A DNA stretch of 64,000 bases from positions 2,495,349 to 2,559,348 of the forward strand of contig CM038918.1 in assembly GCA_021904315.1 (NCBI GenBank). The letters run 5' to 3'. The notes under the pieces are model-generated. The model ran no database searches, was not told the DNA's origin, and saw only the letters and a program-made list of their open reading frames with translations. Shown in pieces: positions 36,781 through 49,994 of this stretch. This stretch comes from Sphagnum magellanicum. Lineage: Eukaryota; Streptophyta; Sphagnopsida; Sphagnales; Sphagnaceae. How positions within the stretch are numbered: the first letter of the stretch is position 1; the number at the start of each line of letters is the position of its first letter. A program made the position numbers and the translations under genes.

Positions 36781-38840
36781 CACTAATAGAAAATGACCAT
36801 TTTGCAACTAGTCCTTATAACTAATTTTTAGTCATACATGACATTTGTAACTAAAATCTTAATAGTCACATTGACACTAGTTGCAAACAAGGAATTTTGG
36901 ATGAAAAAAAAAGTTAACCAAATTTGGCCTCATCCTTTGGTTGGTCATATATGTATTATTGATTGCAATTAGGATGTGACTTTTTTTGTGAACAATGGGA
37001 ACAAGTTTGTGTTGCCAAGTGTCCCAACTTTTAATAATTAAAAATATTTTATTGTAATTTTGAAATAATTTTAAAATTTTCATTTTTATATTTAAATGGT
37101 TTTAGATTATGACACGTGGTGTAATAGCAATTTGCAACATGGCATATTAATTATTTTTTCAAAAATAAATTTAAATCAATATTTAGGTATGTAGGTCAAA
37201 CTAAATACTTGTTTACCTACTTACCTACCTAGGCCAAATACCTACTTAGGTCAGAAAGTAGGGAAAAAAAAATAGGTGGGCAAGTTAAGGAGGTAAGTAG
37301 TTAGATGTAAGTACATGAATATTTTTATTTTATTTTGCGTTATGCCTTTTTGATTGGCTCATCCCATATGCCCATGTTTTTAAATATGAAAATGTAAAAG
37401 AAAATACCTTGTTTATATACTTTTCAAAATGAAAATGAAAGCCAAAACATATGGCATAAACTTTTTAATTACAACTCGTTTGTGACTAAACATTTTTAGT
37501 TACAAACCTTTTGCAACTAAAAAATTTATCCTATATTCTCCTCCTCGTTTTATTTATTTATAATTATACAATTAAATAGGTAAGTGACTAATTAACTACC
37601 TAATTAATTAGCCAAATAATTAATAAATGAAAAAATATATAGATTAATTAAATAGTAAAATAATTAATTATTTACAATAATAATCATCAATCATTTTTAA
37701 ATCCATAAAAATATAATTAAAAATTATATTATTAAATATTACCAAATTTATTAGCTAAATAACCAGTAATAATATTTAATTTCAATTAAATCTTAACTAT
37801 AATGATCTATCATCCAATTTAATTAACTAATAATTGGTTAATATTGAAATAACTACCTTATTATTAATTTAAAAATAATATTTTTAAAGCTATTATGATT
37901 TATCATTTTTAAAAATTTCTTAATAAATAATATTTTAATAAGTACATTAGTCTTTTGAAAATAATTTAATAATAATACAGTAATTTATTATATTTATTTA
38001 GTAATTATTTCAGTGCTTCTTTAAATAAATACATAAATATTGGAATTATTAACTAACTTAGGTTAATTATTGTGTTATTCACATTCTTATTATTATGTCA
38101 ATTTTTATAGCTCTTGTAAACTATAAATATTTATTATTATTATTATTAAGAATTATAATTTTAATAGGCATAATGGTTTTAATTTCAGTAATTTTATTAT
38201 TATTTTTCCTATCATATTAATATCATGATTATCATCATTATGTGATAAAATAATATTATTTTAAGATTTTAGTCAAAGATAATATTAAATTTTAGTTTTT
38301 TTTATTACATGTAAATAATAAAATACTAAATTTCATTTGTAATAATTTGAAGAAGTATAATAAAATGGTTTGGATAAACTTGTAATATTGGCACAATATA
38401 TTTAATAAATATGTTACATAAAATTTTACTATATTCAAAATATACCCTTAGTGTAACCATAATAATGAGGCCATTTATGCTAATAATAATAATATTTGAA
38501 TACACATATAATTTGGCTATTCATATACAATCAAAGAATATATTTGTAAATCTTAATAAACCCAATTATATTCCTTAGATTACACAAAATACACCTTTGT
38601 ATACTTATAGGGTGACAACTAATGGGGACACAAGTTGTTCTTAGATGAAAACCAAACAAAATGTTGTTCACATGGAAGGATGAAAATCAAAATAGTCACA
38701 AATTAGTTGCAATGTAATTGCAAATATGACCAACATAAGAAATAGTTGCAAAAATGTCCAAAGGTAGTCACAAATGACTAATAAAGGCATGAAGTCATAA
38801 ATAGGGTGGTCACATGCATTTTGACCAATTTATACTATTG
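36781..38840. mobile_element. CACTA-like element 2
   Basis: The left end CACTAATAGAAAATGACC and several hundred bases after it align with the left part of element 1. Shared parts include the TTTGCAACTAGTCC subterminal block, the CCTA/TAGG tract and the first hairpin arm. The right end (TATACTATTG) is decayed. Flanks are TCA on the left and TTA on the right, which differ by one C-to-T change. No coding capacity was seen. Confidence 0.6.
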
Positions 38841-38933
38841 TTATTTGATTCATGGAGATCCCAAACTTTACACTCAGTGTCCTTCTCGGGACTTAATGTT
38901 TGTGCGTACTTGTTAAGTCTTTTGCATTATTTG

Positions 38934-40616
38934 CATTAGTAAAAAATTTGGGTTTTACAAATGTCATTTATAACTAAAATTTAGTTACATGCGACATAGG
39001 TATGCAACATTTATATACGGTGTTAATATGCATGTTAATCCATACAATTGCACCTTATGGGTCACGGTTTGCTTGAGTGTCAAACTTTTTATATGTATTC
39101 ATGGTCTTTCAGTATTTTCAAATATGATAAAATATTTACAAATTTCCACCAACCTTCCCACTTAAACATATGAATTGCATAATTTTTTATGTGTCAAGAT
39201 CTTCAAACATTCAAAGTATATGACATGTGACATTAGTGTACCCACTTTGGGTTCAAATATATGAAAATTATTGGTATTTTATGAAAAGAAGTCATTTTTT
39301 ATGGGTATTTAAATTTTTTGAGACCCTTTTATAAACCATATGATTACAACATAAAGAGGATGAATTTCAAACATTAAAATATAGGTGGCACTAGTATACC
39401 TCCTTGTTAACACCTTCAAAATTAGTTTCATATCCTTTCTTAATAAAATAAGGTATTTTCTATGTGGACAATTTCAATAGTTTTAAAAGGATCCAAGTAT
39501 AGTGGTTTGCATAGTCATTATTAATGGATGGGCCTAAAAATTGGTGAAAGGATGCATCTAGTGGGTATTGATGAAAATAATTATAAACATAACATTTTCA
39601 TATATGTATGAGGTATTCATTCTATGGGACACAAATTTGGTGTTTTTGCAATACTACCAAAATACCACTTATATTCATAATTATGGATATGTCTCAACAT
39701 TTTTGTGATGTGTTTGTTGCATATTACATTATTTCAATTTCAAATTTTCATTGAAAAGCACCTAGCATTGCATTATATGGTATTTTGTTTGGAAAATCAC
39801 ATAACAAGTTGCATAGGATAATATTTTTTAAACACTCAAGCAAACCGTGATCCTTATATGCAACTCTCCTTGCAACTATAGTGCAATTAATCAATGTATG
39901 ACACATGTTAAAAATTGGATGAATTGATTATGGACACATGTCATTTTTTTTGTTATTTTTGTGTTTTTCAAATTAAAAATTCATTGGATTAATTTCAATT
40001 GTTAATTTTTTTACCATTAGGATGATGACACATGGCACACCATGGAACATTCAATGACCATTTGACACATGTCCATTTTTTAAAAAATCACCAATTATAT
40101 GGTGACATGTGGCAATTAAAGCCCATTTTTTATTTGTAAATATTAATTAATGGAATCTAAATTGTCCAATTTAAGGTTAATAAGATGTTGACACATGGTG
40201 CCTAGGTAGATAGATAATTATTACACCTTACGAAGTCAGTAGGTAAGTTTAGGTATGTAAAAAGGTTGAAAGGTAGGCTGAAGTTAAATAGGTAGGTTTA
40301 GAATAATCCAATTTTATTTTTGGGTTTAACCATTTAATTAAGGTCAAGCCCTTTTAATTGATTCATCCCCAATGGCACTTGATACTTGGTTTGTGAACAT
40401 GGTTATTGCACCTACTTATATATAGTGTGCAAAATTGGATTAGAAGCCAAAAGATATGGGATAAAAAATTCTAGTGTAGACATCACTCTATGGCGCAAAA
40501 ATTATACAATACCACATTTGCAATTGCAAACATGACATATATAGATGCAAATGACAACCAGTTACATGCCAGTTATATAATGACTAGTTGTAAATGATAG
40601 GATTTCTACTAGAGTG
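38934..40616. mobile_element. possible CACTA-like element 4
   Basis: The left end CATTAGTAAAAAATTTGGG and the right end, inverted, CACTCTAGTAGAAATCC are both flanked by TTG (38931-38933 and 40617-40619). Subterminal parts contain TTGCAAC/TAGTTGTAA-like motifs and a TAGGTAGG tract near the right end. The terminal match is imperfect, so the boundaries are less sure than for elements 1 and 3. Confidence 0.5.
39062..39850. repeat. 19-bp perfect inverted repeat enclosing ~0.75 kb
   Basis: TCACGGTTTGCTTGAGTGT at 39062-39080 is exactly inverted at 39832-39850. CCTTAT lies just outside both ends (about 39054 and 39852). This may be a separate element nested within element 4; its class is not recognised. 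Confidence 0.6.
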
Positions 40617-42479
40617 TTGTTACTTTGCCTCTTGAATGGCAAGTACTTGTTCTAATTGTCCAAATGATTAACCTACTTGAACATCCTTACTACTTGTGAT
40701 TGAATTTATGTAGGTCAAAGTAGACTAAATTACTTGAGCATAAGTGTTTACTTTGAGGTCCTAGAATTTCTTACTTGTTGCCAAATACTTAGTACTTTTG
40801 CATATTTGTTAAGAATTTCACATTACTTGTTGACTTGCCCCTTTCATGATACGTACTTCTTCAAATGTCCAAGTAATTAACCTACTTGAATTGCCTTGCT
40901 ATTTGTGATACATATTATGCAATAGATTAGAAAGTAGATCATGTGTATTGGATCATATTTATTTACTTGCAACTCAAATGAGTTTTTACTTGTAGTTCCA
41001 TACTTTGTACTTGTGCATACTTGTTCAATAGAATTTAAATTAGCACATGCTTTTTGGAAAAAAATGCATTGTAGGACATGTGCAAGTAGATCAAATTAGG
41101 ATAGCCTATGTTTGGGTCCTAAGAATTATAGCTTTGAAAGCTATTTGGATTGATTAAACAAATGTTATATGGCATGATAATTAGTTAATCTAGGGTTTAA
41201 TGTTATTCCTTGTTTGTTTGCTACATCAACAGCAATAGCAATGCTTGATGATGTCATGGATTTCGATGACATTGTCCATATGAATGTCCCAAACATGTTG
41301 GATTCGGTGGGGGTAGGGGAACAACTCCAAGTTGATCTTTGTTGATGGATTTTTTTTATTCCCATTGATGTTTGTTACTTTTGAATTTTTCAGCAACAAG
41401 TTCCTAAAATAGCAACAAGTACACACAATATTCTAATAAAACTTGAATTAATTACAATCCTAAACTAACATGTACATGAATTGCTCAAAGCTTAAAGGAA
41501 ATTAGATGAAAAAATAATTGATTCTTGTTCCATGAAAATTGAACACATAATAAAAAATGAAATCCAAAAGTTGTTCAACAAGTTTGTCCTCCTAGTTCTT
41601 ATACTAGCTATTTCAAATACAACAGTCATGACTGACCATTATAAATAATCATTAACTAGTACCAAGACTAATAGTCCAAAATTTCAAAAACTACACCATG
41701 CCTAACTACATGTTCAACTACCAGTTCTACCAAATACAGGTTTTGGAATCCACATGTTGGCTAACCTATCAACCTATCTTCCTAACCCAGTAACATTACC
41801 TACCAGGTTTAGTAAGTGGTTAAATCAGTACTATAGGTTAAGTTCAATAACAGGTTAAAACACTTGTTAGGTTTAACAACCTGCTTACTTTATTAACTTA
41901 TTAGGTCACCTATTACCAAACCTGAATAACATTATCCCCCTTTGAAATCTACATTTCATCTTCAAAATGTTAGCTCAAAGTCCTAGGTTAGATTGGCCTT
42001 CTATAACCAGTTGATTAATGAATTTCTTGACTAATTTAACATTTACTGCTTGCACAAGTTCCACTTGATTCAAACTTTGAAGACCAGTTGCCAATGTAAT
42101 CTTGTATCAATTATGTGTGTTTTCAAAGGTCGTAATGGGTGTTATAAATGCCTCCAAGGCATGCATGGTACTTGATATTAAAGTAACCTCTTGATCTATA
42201 CCTATATGGTGTGTGGGGTAAGAGGTACACTAGTAGATATGAATTCCAAAGTTTCTAATCTACTATCTAACATGGTGAATGAAAGGTTAAAGGTTCAACC
42301 TATTCCTTATTAGATCTTTCACTACCTTCCATAGGTTGATTAACAATAGTGGTCCTTGGAATAGGTAATAAAAGTTTGAACAAGTAAAAGTATGATTTTT
42401 AAACATGTTCCACCTCTTAGTGGACTAACTGGTTTAGTAACAAGTTGTACCATAGATGGTGTTGCTGGAACTCTACTAC

Positions 42480-45276
42480 TAGTTCCAATTTCCACAAACA
42501 CAAAACTTGGGGTTTGTACTTGAAATTTGAGAAAGTAGTTTAGTAGGCATGCAATTCAAGTTGATAATTTTGTCCATAAGAGTGGACCAACTCCATACTC
42601 TCCGGAATTTACTCCTCTGTGAACTCTTAAATGATTTTCCACCATTCATTCCACTTGGGGTTTCTATTTCCCAAGGTTGCATTATGCACTTTAAGTAGGT
42701 TATTGTCTAGTAGTAACTCCTCAAACTCCTTTAACCTATTGTTCATTCTAACAGGTAGAATGGGGCTAGGTCTTCTCAATTCTACCTTGGTTATCTCATA
42801 TTGACCCTTCTAGTCTTGGATTTGAGCAATAAGACTTTGCTTCTCCCTATCAAATTTTATATGGGTAGCTACATGATGTTCCCTGAAATCTTGACAAGCG
42901 TTCTCCGAAGTGGTTATGATACCATGTTGTTCCAAACTAAACTCCTCCATTTTGGCATAATTACATGTCATTGCTCCAAATTAGCTTGGAGACAATTCAA
43001 ATCATTGTGAATCTTCTAGTTGAACTAGTTGAGCTCAACATACTCTTACTGTAGGTTCATAGTCTTCCTAACAACCTATTCTACCTTTGTCAACTTATTG
43101 GACAAGTTTTGGTTTTCATGCCAAATCTTATTCAATTGTCCTTTGATTATGATTAGTTATTTGTCACGATTTTTCAAAGTCCTCTACATTGTTTCTAGCT
43201 ATAGAGTATAGGTTTATAGGCGATTGTGGGTCTCAAATAGGTTTTCTTTGACTTGTTCAAACTCAATTCTAAGGTTTGAAAGTTCTTGCAATGTCCTTGA
43301 CCAAGATGTGGCATTTTGAGCAACTTGTTCTAAAAACATGTTAATTTGTCTCAAAGTTTATATAGAATGACCAAGAACTAGCACATGTTGAAATTTTAAA
43401 AACTATAGGTTTTCCATTTGTATAGGTTCAACTACAAGTTGAGAAGATTCTTTAACTATAGTTGTAGGTTTTGGGATGAGAATTACAAATTCAGTAGACG
43501 TAATAAGTTCATCTTGGATGTTGGTAATTACTTGATTCAGATTGGGTTTAGGCTCCTCCTCAATATTTTTTTACGTAGCTATGGCATCAAATTCTTCTCC
43601 TCCTCCATTTGAATAGGTTTGCTTTTCATCTTCTTGTGAATCATTAACTAATGATCCAAAAGTAGTCCTAGTCTTCTTTCTTAGTGGTGAGGTAATAGGT
43701 TCAAGGCTTAACCTGTCCCTTGGTGTAGGTGGTTATGTGCACATCTTTAGTTGATGAGACTAACAGGTTAGTAAAGGTGATGTTATAGTCAAATGTGTTG
43801 GTCTTCTCTTTCTCAAAAATTGCTCCCCTGCAATAGGTTTAGGTGACACCTGTTACTGTTGTGCAACTTGGCGCTTTTGATTGGTTGGTGATATATGTTC
43901 TTCTGGAATTGTTATTTTTGGTGAACGCACATCAAATATAGGGAACCATTTCCTATAAAGAATGTTTAAGATAGGCCCTAAATATTAATTATTTGCTTTG
44001 GTTTTGCTAAAAATTGGGTTAACTGCTACCTTCTTTTAATGTTCGGTCCAACGAATTAGTTCAACTAGTTCTGGGTCAACATAATGGAACACCAATTAAC
44101 AAGTTGCCCCATATTAGCTAGGTCAAAAGTAATAACAATCTGGTTGTTGAAACAAGTTAACATCTCTTTTTGATAAAGAATTTGCAAAATGGTTGCAAAT
44201 CTCGCATGAAATTCCTCTTTCATACACACTACATTTCAGTGCTCATTCTCAACATGTGGACCTACAATTCTTTCTAAAGCGGTTTTTGCTTCTTCAAAAG
44301 TTGCATTGTAGCATCTACTATTCCCTTCTTGGAAATTCCAAGTTGTTCATGAATAAGTACCTAATCAATAAGAATTTCTTGACCATGTTTCACCTTAAAA
44401 TTCTTCCATCCTTTGTTGTTTAGCTTTGTAGGAAATCTTGGAATAGGTCTTCTCTTGGCATTGTCCATTATAGGTTGAATAGGCTCTCTAAACCAACTTG
44501 TCTAACCCATTTGAGTTCATTGGAGTTCATCTTCATCCATTGTAACATCTTCTAGCTCTCCTTTTCCTTAGACACTAGTTTCTTCTTAATAGGTTTCTCA
44601 AGCTATTCCTTTATAGGAGCTTTGCCTTTTCGCTTCAACATGGTTTTTGTTTTTTATCTTGGGTGATGAAGAATAATGTTGGAAACATGTCTCTTTTCAA
44701 AAAAATCTTGGAGAAACTCTTCTTCATTGGTCACATGTGCTACAACTTCTTCTCTTCCATAGGTCTTGATGCAAGAATTGGTTGTGGCTATTCCTCAACA
44801 ACAGGTTGCTGCAATTCCTCTTCTTCCATAGGTCTTGATGTAGGAACTCATTGTAGTTGTTCCTCAACAACAGGTTGTTACAATTCCTTTTCTTCCATAG
44901 ATCTTGATATAGAGATTAATTATAATTGTTCCTCAACGACATGTTGAAGTCTAATCTCCATTTCTTCCTCTAAATCTGAAATAACAATAACCTGTGGTCT
45001 TGGTTTTGATGTAAAAGTAATGGTTCTCCTTAGAAAGTTTAGTGCTCCTTCTAATTCCTCTTCTAACTCCCTACTTTTTTGTTATTACTCAAAAACCTTA
45101 GTCTCTTCTGTTGTAGATGCACTTGAAACAAGTGGTTCTACATATATCACTTTAGTTAATTGAACATATTCCACTTTCTTTTTCTCAGTTTGTTATCTCC
45201 TAAAAGCTTTAGCTTTTCTCTCAACCTCTTTCTTTCTTGCTTCTTATCTTAGCCTCTCTAAAGCGCCCTCACTCAT
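42480..45276 (-). pseudogene. decayed ORF of unknown function, probably retroelement-borne
   Basis: From an ATG at 45276 the minus strand reads a charged start (MSEGALERLR, then stop, EARKKEVERKAKAF). Glu-rich text and Lys/Pro-rich blocks follow, with conserved-looking segments such as RRPIPRFPTKLNNKGWKNFK. Stops fall mainly where Gln or Trp/Arg codons would turn into TAA, TAG or TGA. It lies downstream of the gypsy integrase on the same strand, separated by a satellite array, so it may be an extra ORF of that or a related element. I do not recognise the protein. The lower end is approximate. Confidence 0.45.
44752..44960 (-). repeat. three 69-bp (23-codon) repeats in the decayed ORF
   Basis: AGGTCTTGAT-type landmarks at 44761, 44830 and 44899 give an exact period of 69 bp, preserving frame. 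On the minus strand each unit reads like SRPMEEEELQQPVVEEQ. Units have separate point changes, including stop codons, so decay followed the expansion. Confidence 0.8.
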
Positions 45277-45867
45277 GGCCCCTATTAAAATGAAGAAGTG
45301 AAAACAAAAAGACAAGTAAAAATGTTTTTGTGGCTGTGAATGGACACAACCTTTACGGTTAGAAACTCCTAAAAAGTAGACATCAATAAATGCTTTTCTA
45401 AACATGTCGTTTTGATCATTATTACTAGTTACATCATTGTCCTAGATAGGCACATTATGGACTATTACAAATCATGGTCTTTTTTACTAAGGTAATTGGT
45501 CAAAAAGGACCAAAAACAGACATTGGTCAACTTGACCAAGGTGCCATTTTGGACAAGTCAATTTCAACACTGTCCATTTGATCAATGACCTTTTTGACTA
45601 ACTATACCTTGTCATTTTGACTAACATAGTGATTGACAAAATGATTAACTATTTGACTAGTAAACAGTGGACCAATTGACCAAGTCAATTTTATACTTAA
45701 ATTAAAATAATTTTTTAAATTATTATTTAAAAAGTTAATAGGAAGGTAGGTAGGTTGAAAATAAACATTAGATAGGTAAATGTTAGCCTAAACTAGCCAA
45801 CTTAACCGAACTACTTTAATTTAACCTACCTACCCTAGCCTTTTAAACATGCACATAGGTTGTAAGT

Positions 45868-45936
45868 ATAAGGAATTGAACCCCAAACATTTGCAATGAT
45901 AAACCAAGTCTTTACCAATGGATTACACTATCAAAG
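45868..45936 (-). other. tRNA-like sequence with A and B boxes (SINE head or tRNA remnant)
   Basis: The minus strand has AATCCATTGGTAAAGAC (A-box-like) and GGGGTTCAATTCC (B-box-like, T-arm) about 30 nt apart. The acceptor stem does not pair well, so a working tRNA is unlikely. A tRNA-derived SINE head or an old tRNA copy fits better. Confidence 0.35.
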
Positions 45937-45989
45937 GTGTTTAACTTCTATCAACTTTTTTATTTCATATGTTTGTTTCACATCATTAA

Positions 45990-47250
45990 ACATAATGGCA
46001 AAACCTAGGTGACAATTAGTGGCTAAACCTAACATCTAAATTTAATGATTTAAAATAATGGTTAAAATTAATGATTAAACTTAGTGATTTAAAATAATTG
46101 CTAAATTTAATGACCTAAAATAATGGTTAAACCTAATGATTTAAATTTAATGGTTAAACATCATGACTTAAAATAATGACTAAACATAATGGCTAAACCT
46201 ATTGACTTAAAGCAATGGCTAAACATAATGGTTAAACTTAATGACTTAAAGTAATGGCTAAACCTAATGACTTAAAATAATGGTTAAACCTAATGACTTA
46301 AAGTAATGGCTAAACATAATGGTTAAACCTAGTGACTTAAAGTAATGGCTAAACATAATGGTTAAACCTAGTGACTTAAAGTAATGGCTAAACATAATGG
46401 TTAAACTTAATGATTTAAAGTAATGGCTAAACATAATGGCTAAACCTAATGTTTAAACTTCATGACTTAAAATAACGGCTAAATTTAATGACTTAAAATA
46501 ATGGTTAAATTTAATGACTTTGGCTAAACCTAGTGACTTAAAGTTAATTACTAAACATAATGACTTAAAATATTGGTTAAACATAATGGTTAAACCTAAT
46601 GACTTAAAGTAATGGCTAAACATAATGGCGAAACTTAGTGACTTAAAATAATGGTTTAACGTAATAACTTAAAGTAACGATTAAACCTAATGGTTAAACT
46701 TAGTGACTTAAAGTAATGGCTAAACTTAATGACTTAAAGTAATGGTTAAATTTAGTGACTAAAAATAATGGCTAAACCTAGTGCCTAAACTTAATGACTA
46801 GTGATTAAATTTAGTGATTTAAAATAATGGTTAACCATAATGGCTAAACCTAGTGGTTAAACTTAATGACTTTAGAAGTAATGGCTAAACTTAATTGCTA
46901 AATCTAATGGTTAAACTTAATGATTTAAATATTGGTTAAACATAATGGCTAAATTTTGGTTAAATCTATTGATGAAATCTAGTGGCTCAACATAATGGCT
47001 AAACCTAGTTGATAAACCTACTAGCTAAATTTCATAACTAAACATAGTGGCTAAATTTAGGTTATAGCTAGTGGCTAAACTTAGGTTATATCTCATGGCC
47101 AAATTTAATGGTTTGACTTAGGTTAAACTTAATGGCTAAATTTAAATTAAACGTAATGGTAAAAATTTAGTAAAAATTTGGGTAAATTTAATGGTTTAAT
47201 CTAAGAGCTAAACATAGTGGCTAAACCTAATGGTTACATGTAATGATTAA
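45990..47250 (+). repeat. minisatellite of ~24-26 bp units (TAATGGCTAAACCTAATGAC type)
   Basis: About 1.25 kb is made of interleaved variants of AATGGTTAAAC(C/T)TAATGA and CTTAAAGTAATGGCTAAAC. Unit length varies because blocks are dropped or swapped. Units are most alike at 46200-46450, suggesting the newest amplification there. No coding frame. Confidence 0.9.
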
Positions 47251-47259
47251 AATTAAATA

Positions 47260-47415
47260 GATAAATGACTGGATAGGTAGGTAGATAATATGTAGGTAGG
47301 TGGGTAGGTATGTAGGTAGGTATGTAAGTAGGTAAATGAAAAGGTATAAATAGATAGGTAGGTAGGTAAATAACTAGTTAAATACATAGGTGGATGTGTA
47401 AGTAGGAAATAGATA
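47260..47415 (+). repeat. TAGG microsatellite
   Basis: Imperfect (TAGG)n/(GTAG)n directly follows the minisatellite. The unit is the same as in the CACTA-like elements, although no element ends were found here. Confidence 0.85.
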
Positions 47416-47701
47416 TATAGGGTAGTAGACAATGTCATATTTGATTAAAGATCATTGGCTATTTTGACTAAATGTTCAACTTGACTAAAGATCATTCGTT
47501 ATTTTGATTAAAGATCATTGGCCATTTTGACTAAGGTTGTCCATGTGTATCTAATTAAATAAATTAAATACAACCTTAGTCAAAATACATATTTGATTAT
47601 ATGTATCTAGTTAAATAAACCATTATATTCAAATCAATTAATCAACAAATACATGTGTCATTCAAACTTGTGGCCTTTAATCAAATACACATGTTCATTA
47701 A

Positions 47702-48890
47702 TCAAAAAATGACAAGGTTAATCAATTTGAACCTCTTTAAAAGCCATGATTTGTAATAATGACAATAATGATGAACAACCACATCTATTCCTTTAATACA
47801 ACTAGATGTCAAATAATTACAAATTGGTTCAAATTCTACAAGTTGAAAACTGTGAAGTTCAATAGGTAGTGAATCATGTTCTTTAATTTGAACAAGTTCA
47901 TCAATGACCACTTCACTCAGTTTGACCAATACAACTTGTAAAATTTGATCTTCAATGAACTTATATGGCTTCAACTTGTTAATGCTGATAAGAACTGGGT
48001 TAAGGTCAAACTTATCAATGGTGACAAGTAAAATTATATTATTACGTAAACAACATTATGTCTTATAAAGCCCAAACCATTGTTTTAAAAATTTTGGAAC
48101 ATGTTTGAAAAGAACCCTTAGAAACCATAATACATAGTCTCCAAGTTGAAACTTAGTTTCAATGTACCAGTTCTGTGACCATAATGATCTATTTCATTGG
48201 TTGGAAGCAATTAGATCCTATGTAATCAACCTATTCTCTTATAGTTTCTCTAATTCAAATAATCAACTAGTTAAAACTCTAATAGGTTGTGGATTTCTAT
48301 TTTCACCAAGTTTAAATGGTAATAAGTACTTTGTGGGTAGTAATGGATGTAATCCATACACTAGTTGAAATGGGGTATGACCAATTTTAGTTTTGTAGGC
48401 GATTTGATATGAAAATAGGACTATGGACAAGCACTCATCCTAATCATTTCTATTTTCATTAACCAGTTTGGTTAATAAGGTTCCAAAAACCTTGTTTGTA
48501 GACTGTCCATTTCCTAATGGATAATAAACAATAGAACTGGTATGTCCCAGTATAAAATGGTTAGTGAAGTACCTAATTGCATTAGTAATAAAATGGGTAC
48601 CTTGATTGGTCACAATGGTTAATGGACATCCAAATCTTGTAACAATGTGTTCTTATAGAAACTTGGAAGTTACTATTGTAATGTTGATGCAAAGTGCTTG
48701 AACTTCCACCCACTTTGTTGCATAATTAGTGGCTACTAGAATATACTACTTACCTGACATTCTACTTGTAGGTTTAATAGGTCCAATAAAATCCAATCCC
48801 CATTTTTGCAATGGTTCCTCAAGTAATGTAATAACTAGTTTGGCCAAATTTTGGGTCAATAGGTTACATGTAGCACATATTTAATTAATT
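47702..48890 (-). pseudogene. Ty3/gypsy integrase remnant
   Basis: On the minus strand, in order: a CxxC pair of the zinc-binding N-terminus (about 48866-48878), the core start WGLDFIGPI (about 48785-48805), the block FGCPLTIVTNQGTHF, then GNGQSTNKVFGTLL, GHTPFQLVYGLHPLLP, the C-terminal LLVTIDKF and KLKPYKFIE. The second acidic residue is Asn and the expected Glu before STNK is missing, so the DDE triad is lost. In-frame stops lie at former Gln, Arg and Trp positions. Reverse transcriptase and LTRs were not found; higher coordinates switch to a 114-bp tandem repeat. Confidence 0.8.
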
Positions 48891-48934
48891 TTGGATTTTA
48901 ATTTTAATTTTAGACTTAATTGAATACACAAAGG

Positions 48935-49310
48935 GAGGCCAAAACACATAAGGTGGCCATCAAATAGAACATATTTCAACCATATTTTCATGTAATTTAC
49001 TTAAGTTTTCAACAAAAAACTAAATTTGACACCAAACTCAACAGGTTTAGGAACAAAACCCATCTAATGGCCATTAAATAAGATGTATTTCAACCAAATT
49101 TTCATGTAATTGTATAAATTTTCAACAAGAATTTAAATTTGACACCAAATTCAACAAGCAGGGAAACAAAATCCATTTGGTGGCCATTAAACAAGATGTA
49201 TTTCAACCAAGTTTTCATGTAATTTCACTAATTTTTCGAAAAAAAATGAATTTGACATCAAATTCAACATGGTGCAAATGTCGAAATTAGTTTGGTGGCC
49301 ACCACATGGG
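48935..49310. repeat. ~114-bp tandem repeat, three copies
   Basis: TTTCAAC at 48974, 49088 and 49201 marks units that each contain a TGGCCATTAAA-like box and a TTTTCATGTAATT box. It directly follows the upstream edge of the integrase remnant. Confidence 0.75.
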
Positions 49311-49994
49311 AGGAATCGCCACCATGCCAACACACACTTTCATAATTTTCATTAAAAACTTGAAATTCCATTCAAATTCAATAGGATTATTTAGTGGCTT
49401 TCGAATTACTGGAATTTTAAACATACTTTAACTAATTTTCATAAAATCTCCACAAGAATGTGTAAATTCAAACATGTTTTATGTCAATTCAAACTTGTAA
49501 AGTCAAGTCTAACCAATGTGATGCTCACCAAATTTTGAATAATTATTTCCATCTTTGTATTGTCAATTGTAACTAATATCTTCAAATTAAAATTAGTTGA
49601 ATTTAGTATAAATTAAATTGGTTGGCTGAAATGAAGGTTAGACCTTGTTGACAACAAATCATAAACTTAAATACATGAGTACAACCTTTTTTTTCATATT
49701 TATCACTAATGCCACCAAATTTCGACAAAACTTTCATCCAACTATGACATTGAAAAGGAAATTTCCATTCATCACCTTTATAGTAGTTTTTCATGCACAC
49801 TTAAAATGACAATTTAAAATAAGCAATGTCCATAGTTGTTTGAGCTATAAGACATTTGTCTGGCATTGACAAATACAAATTTCTTATATTATAATCCTTC
49901 CATAATTGTTTGAGCTAACGGCCATTTCCAAATAATCATTAATGCTAAGATGTCTCCAAGAAAATAGAGAATGGTCAAGCTAACATGATCATGA

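Noticed and set aside
44663..44947. 94-codon plus ORF rich in Ser, Gly and Cys
   Set aside because: It is the antisense reading of the 69-bp repeats in the decayed minus-strand ORF.
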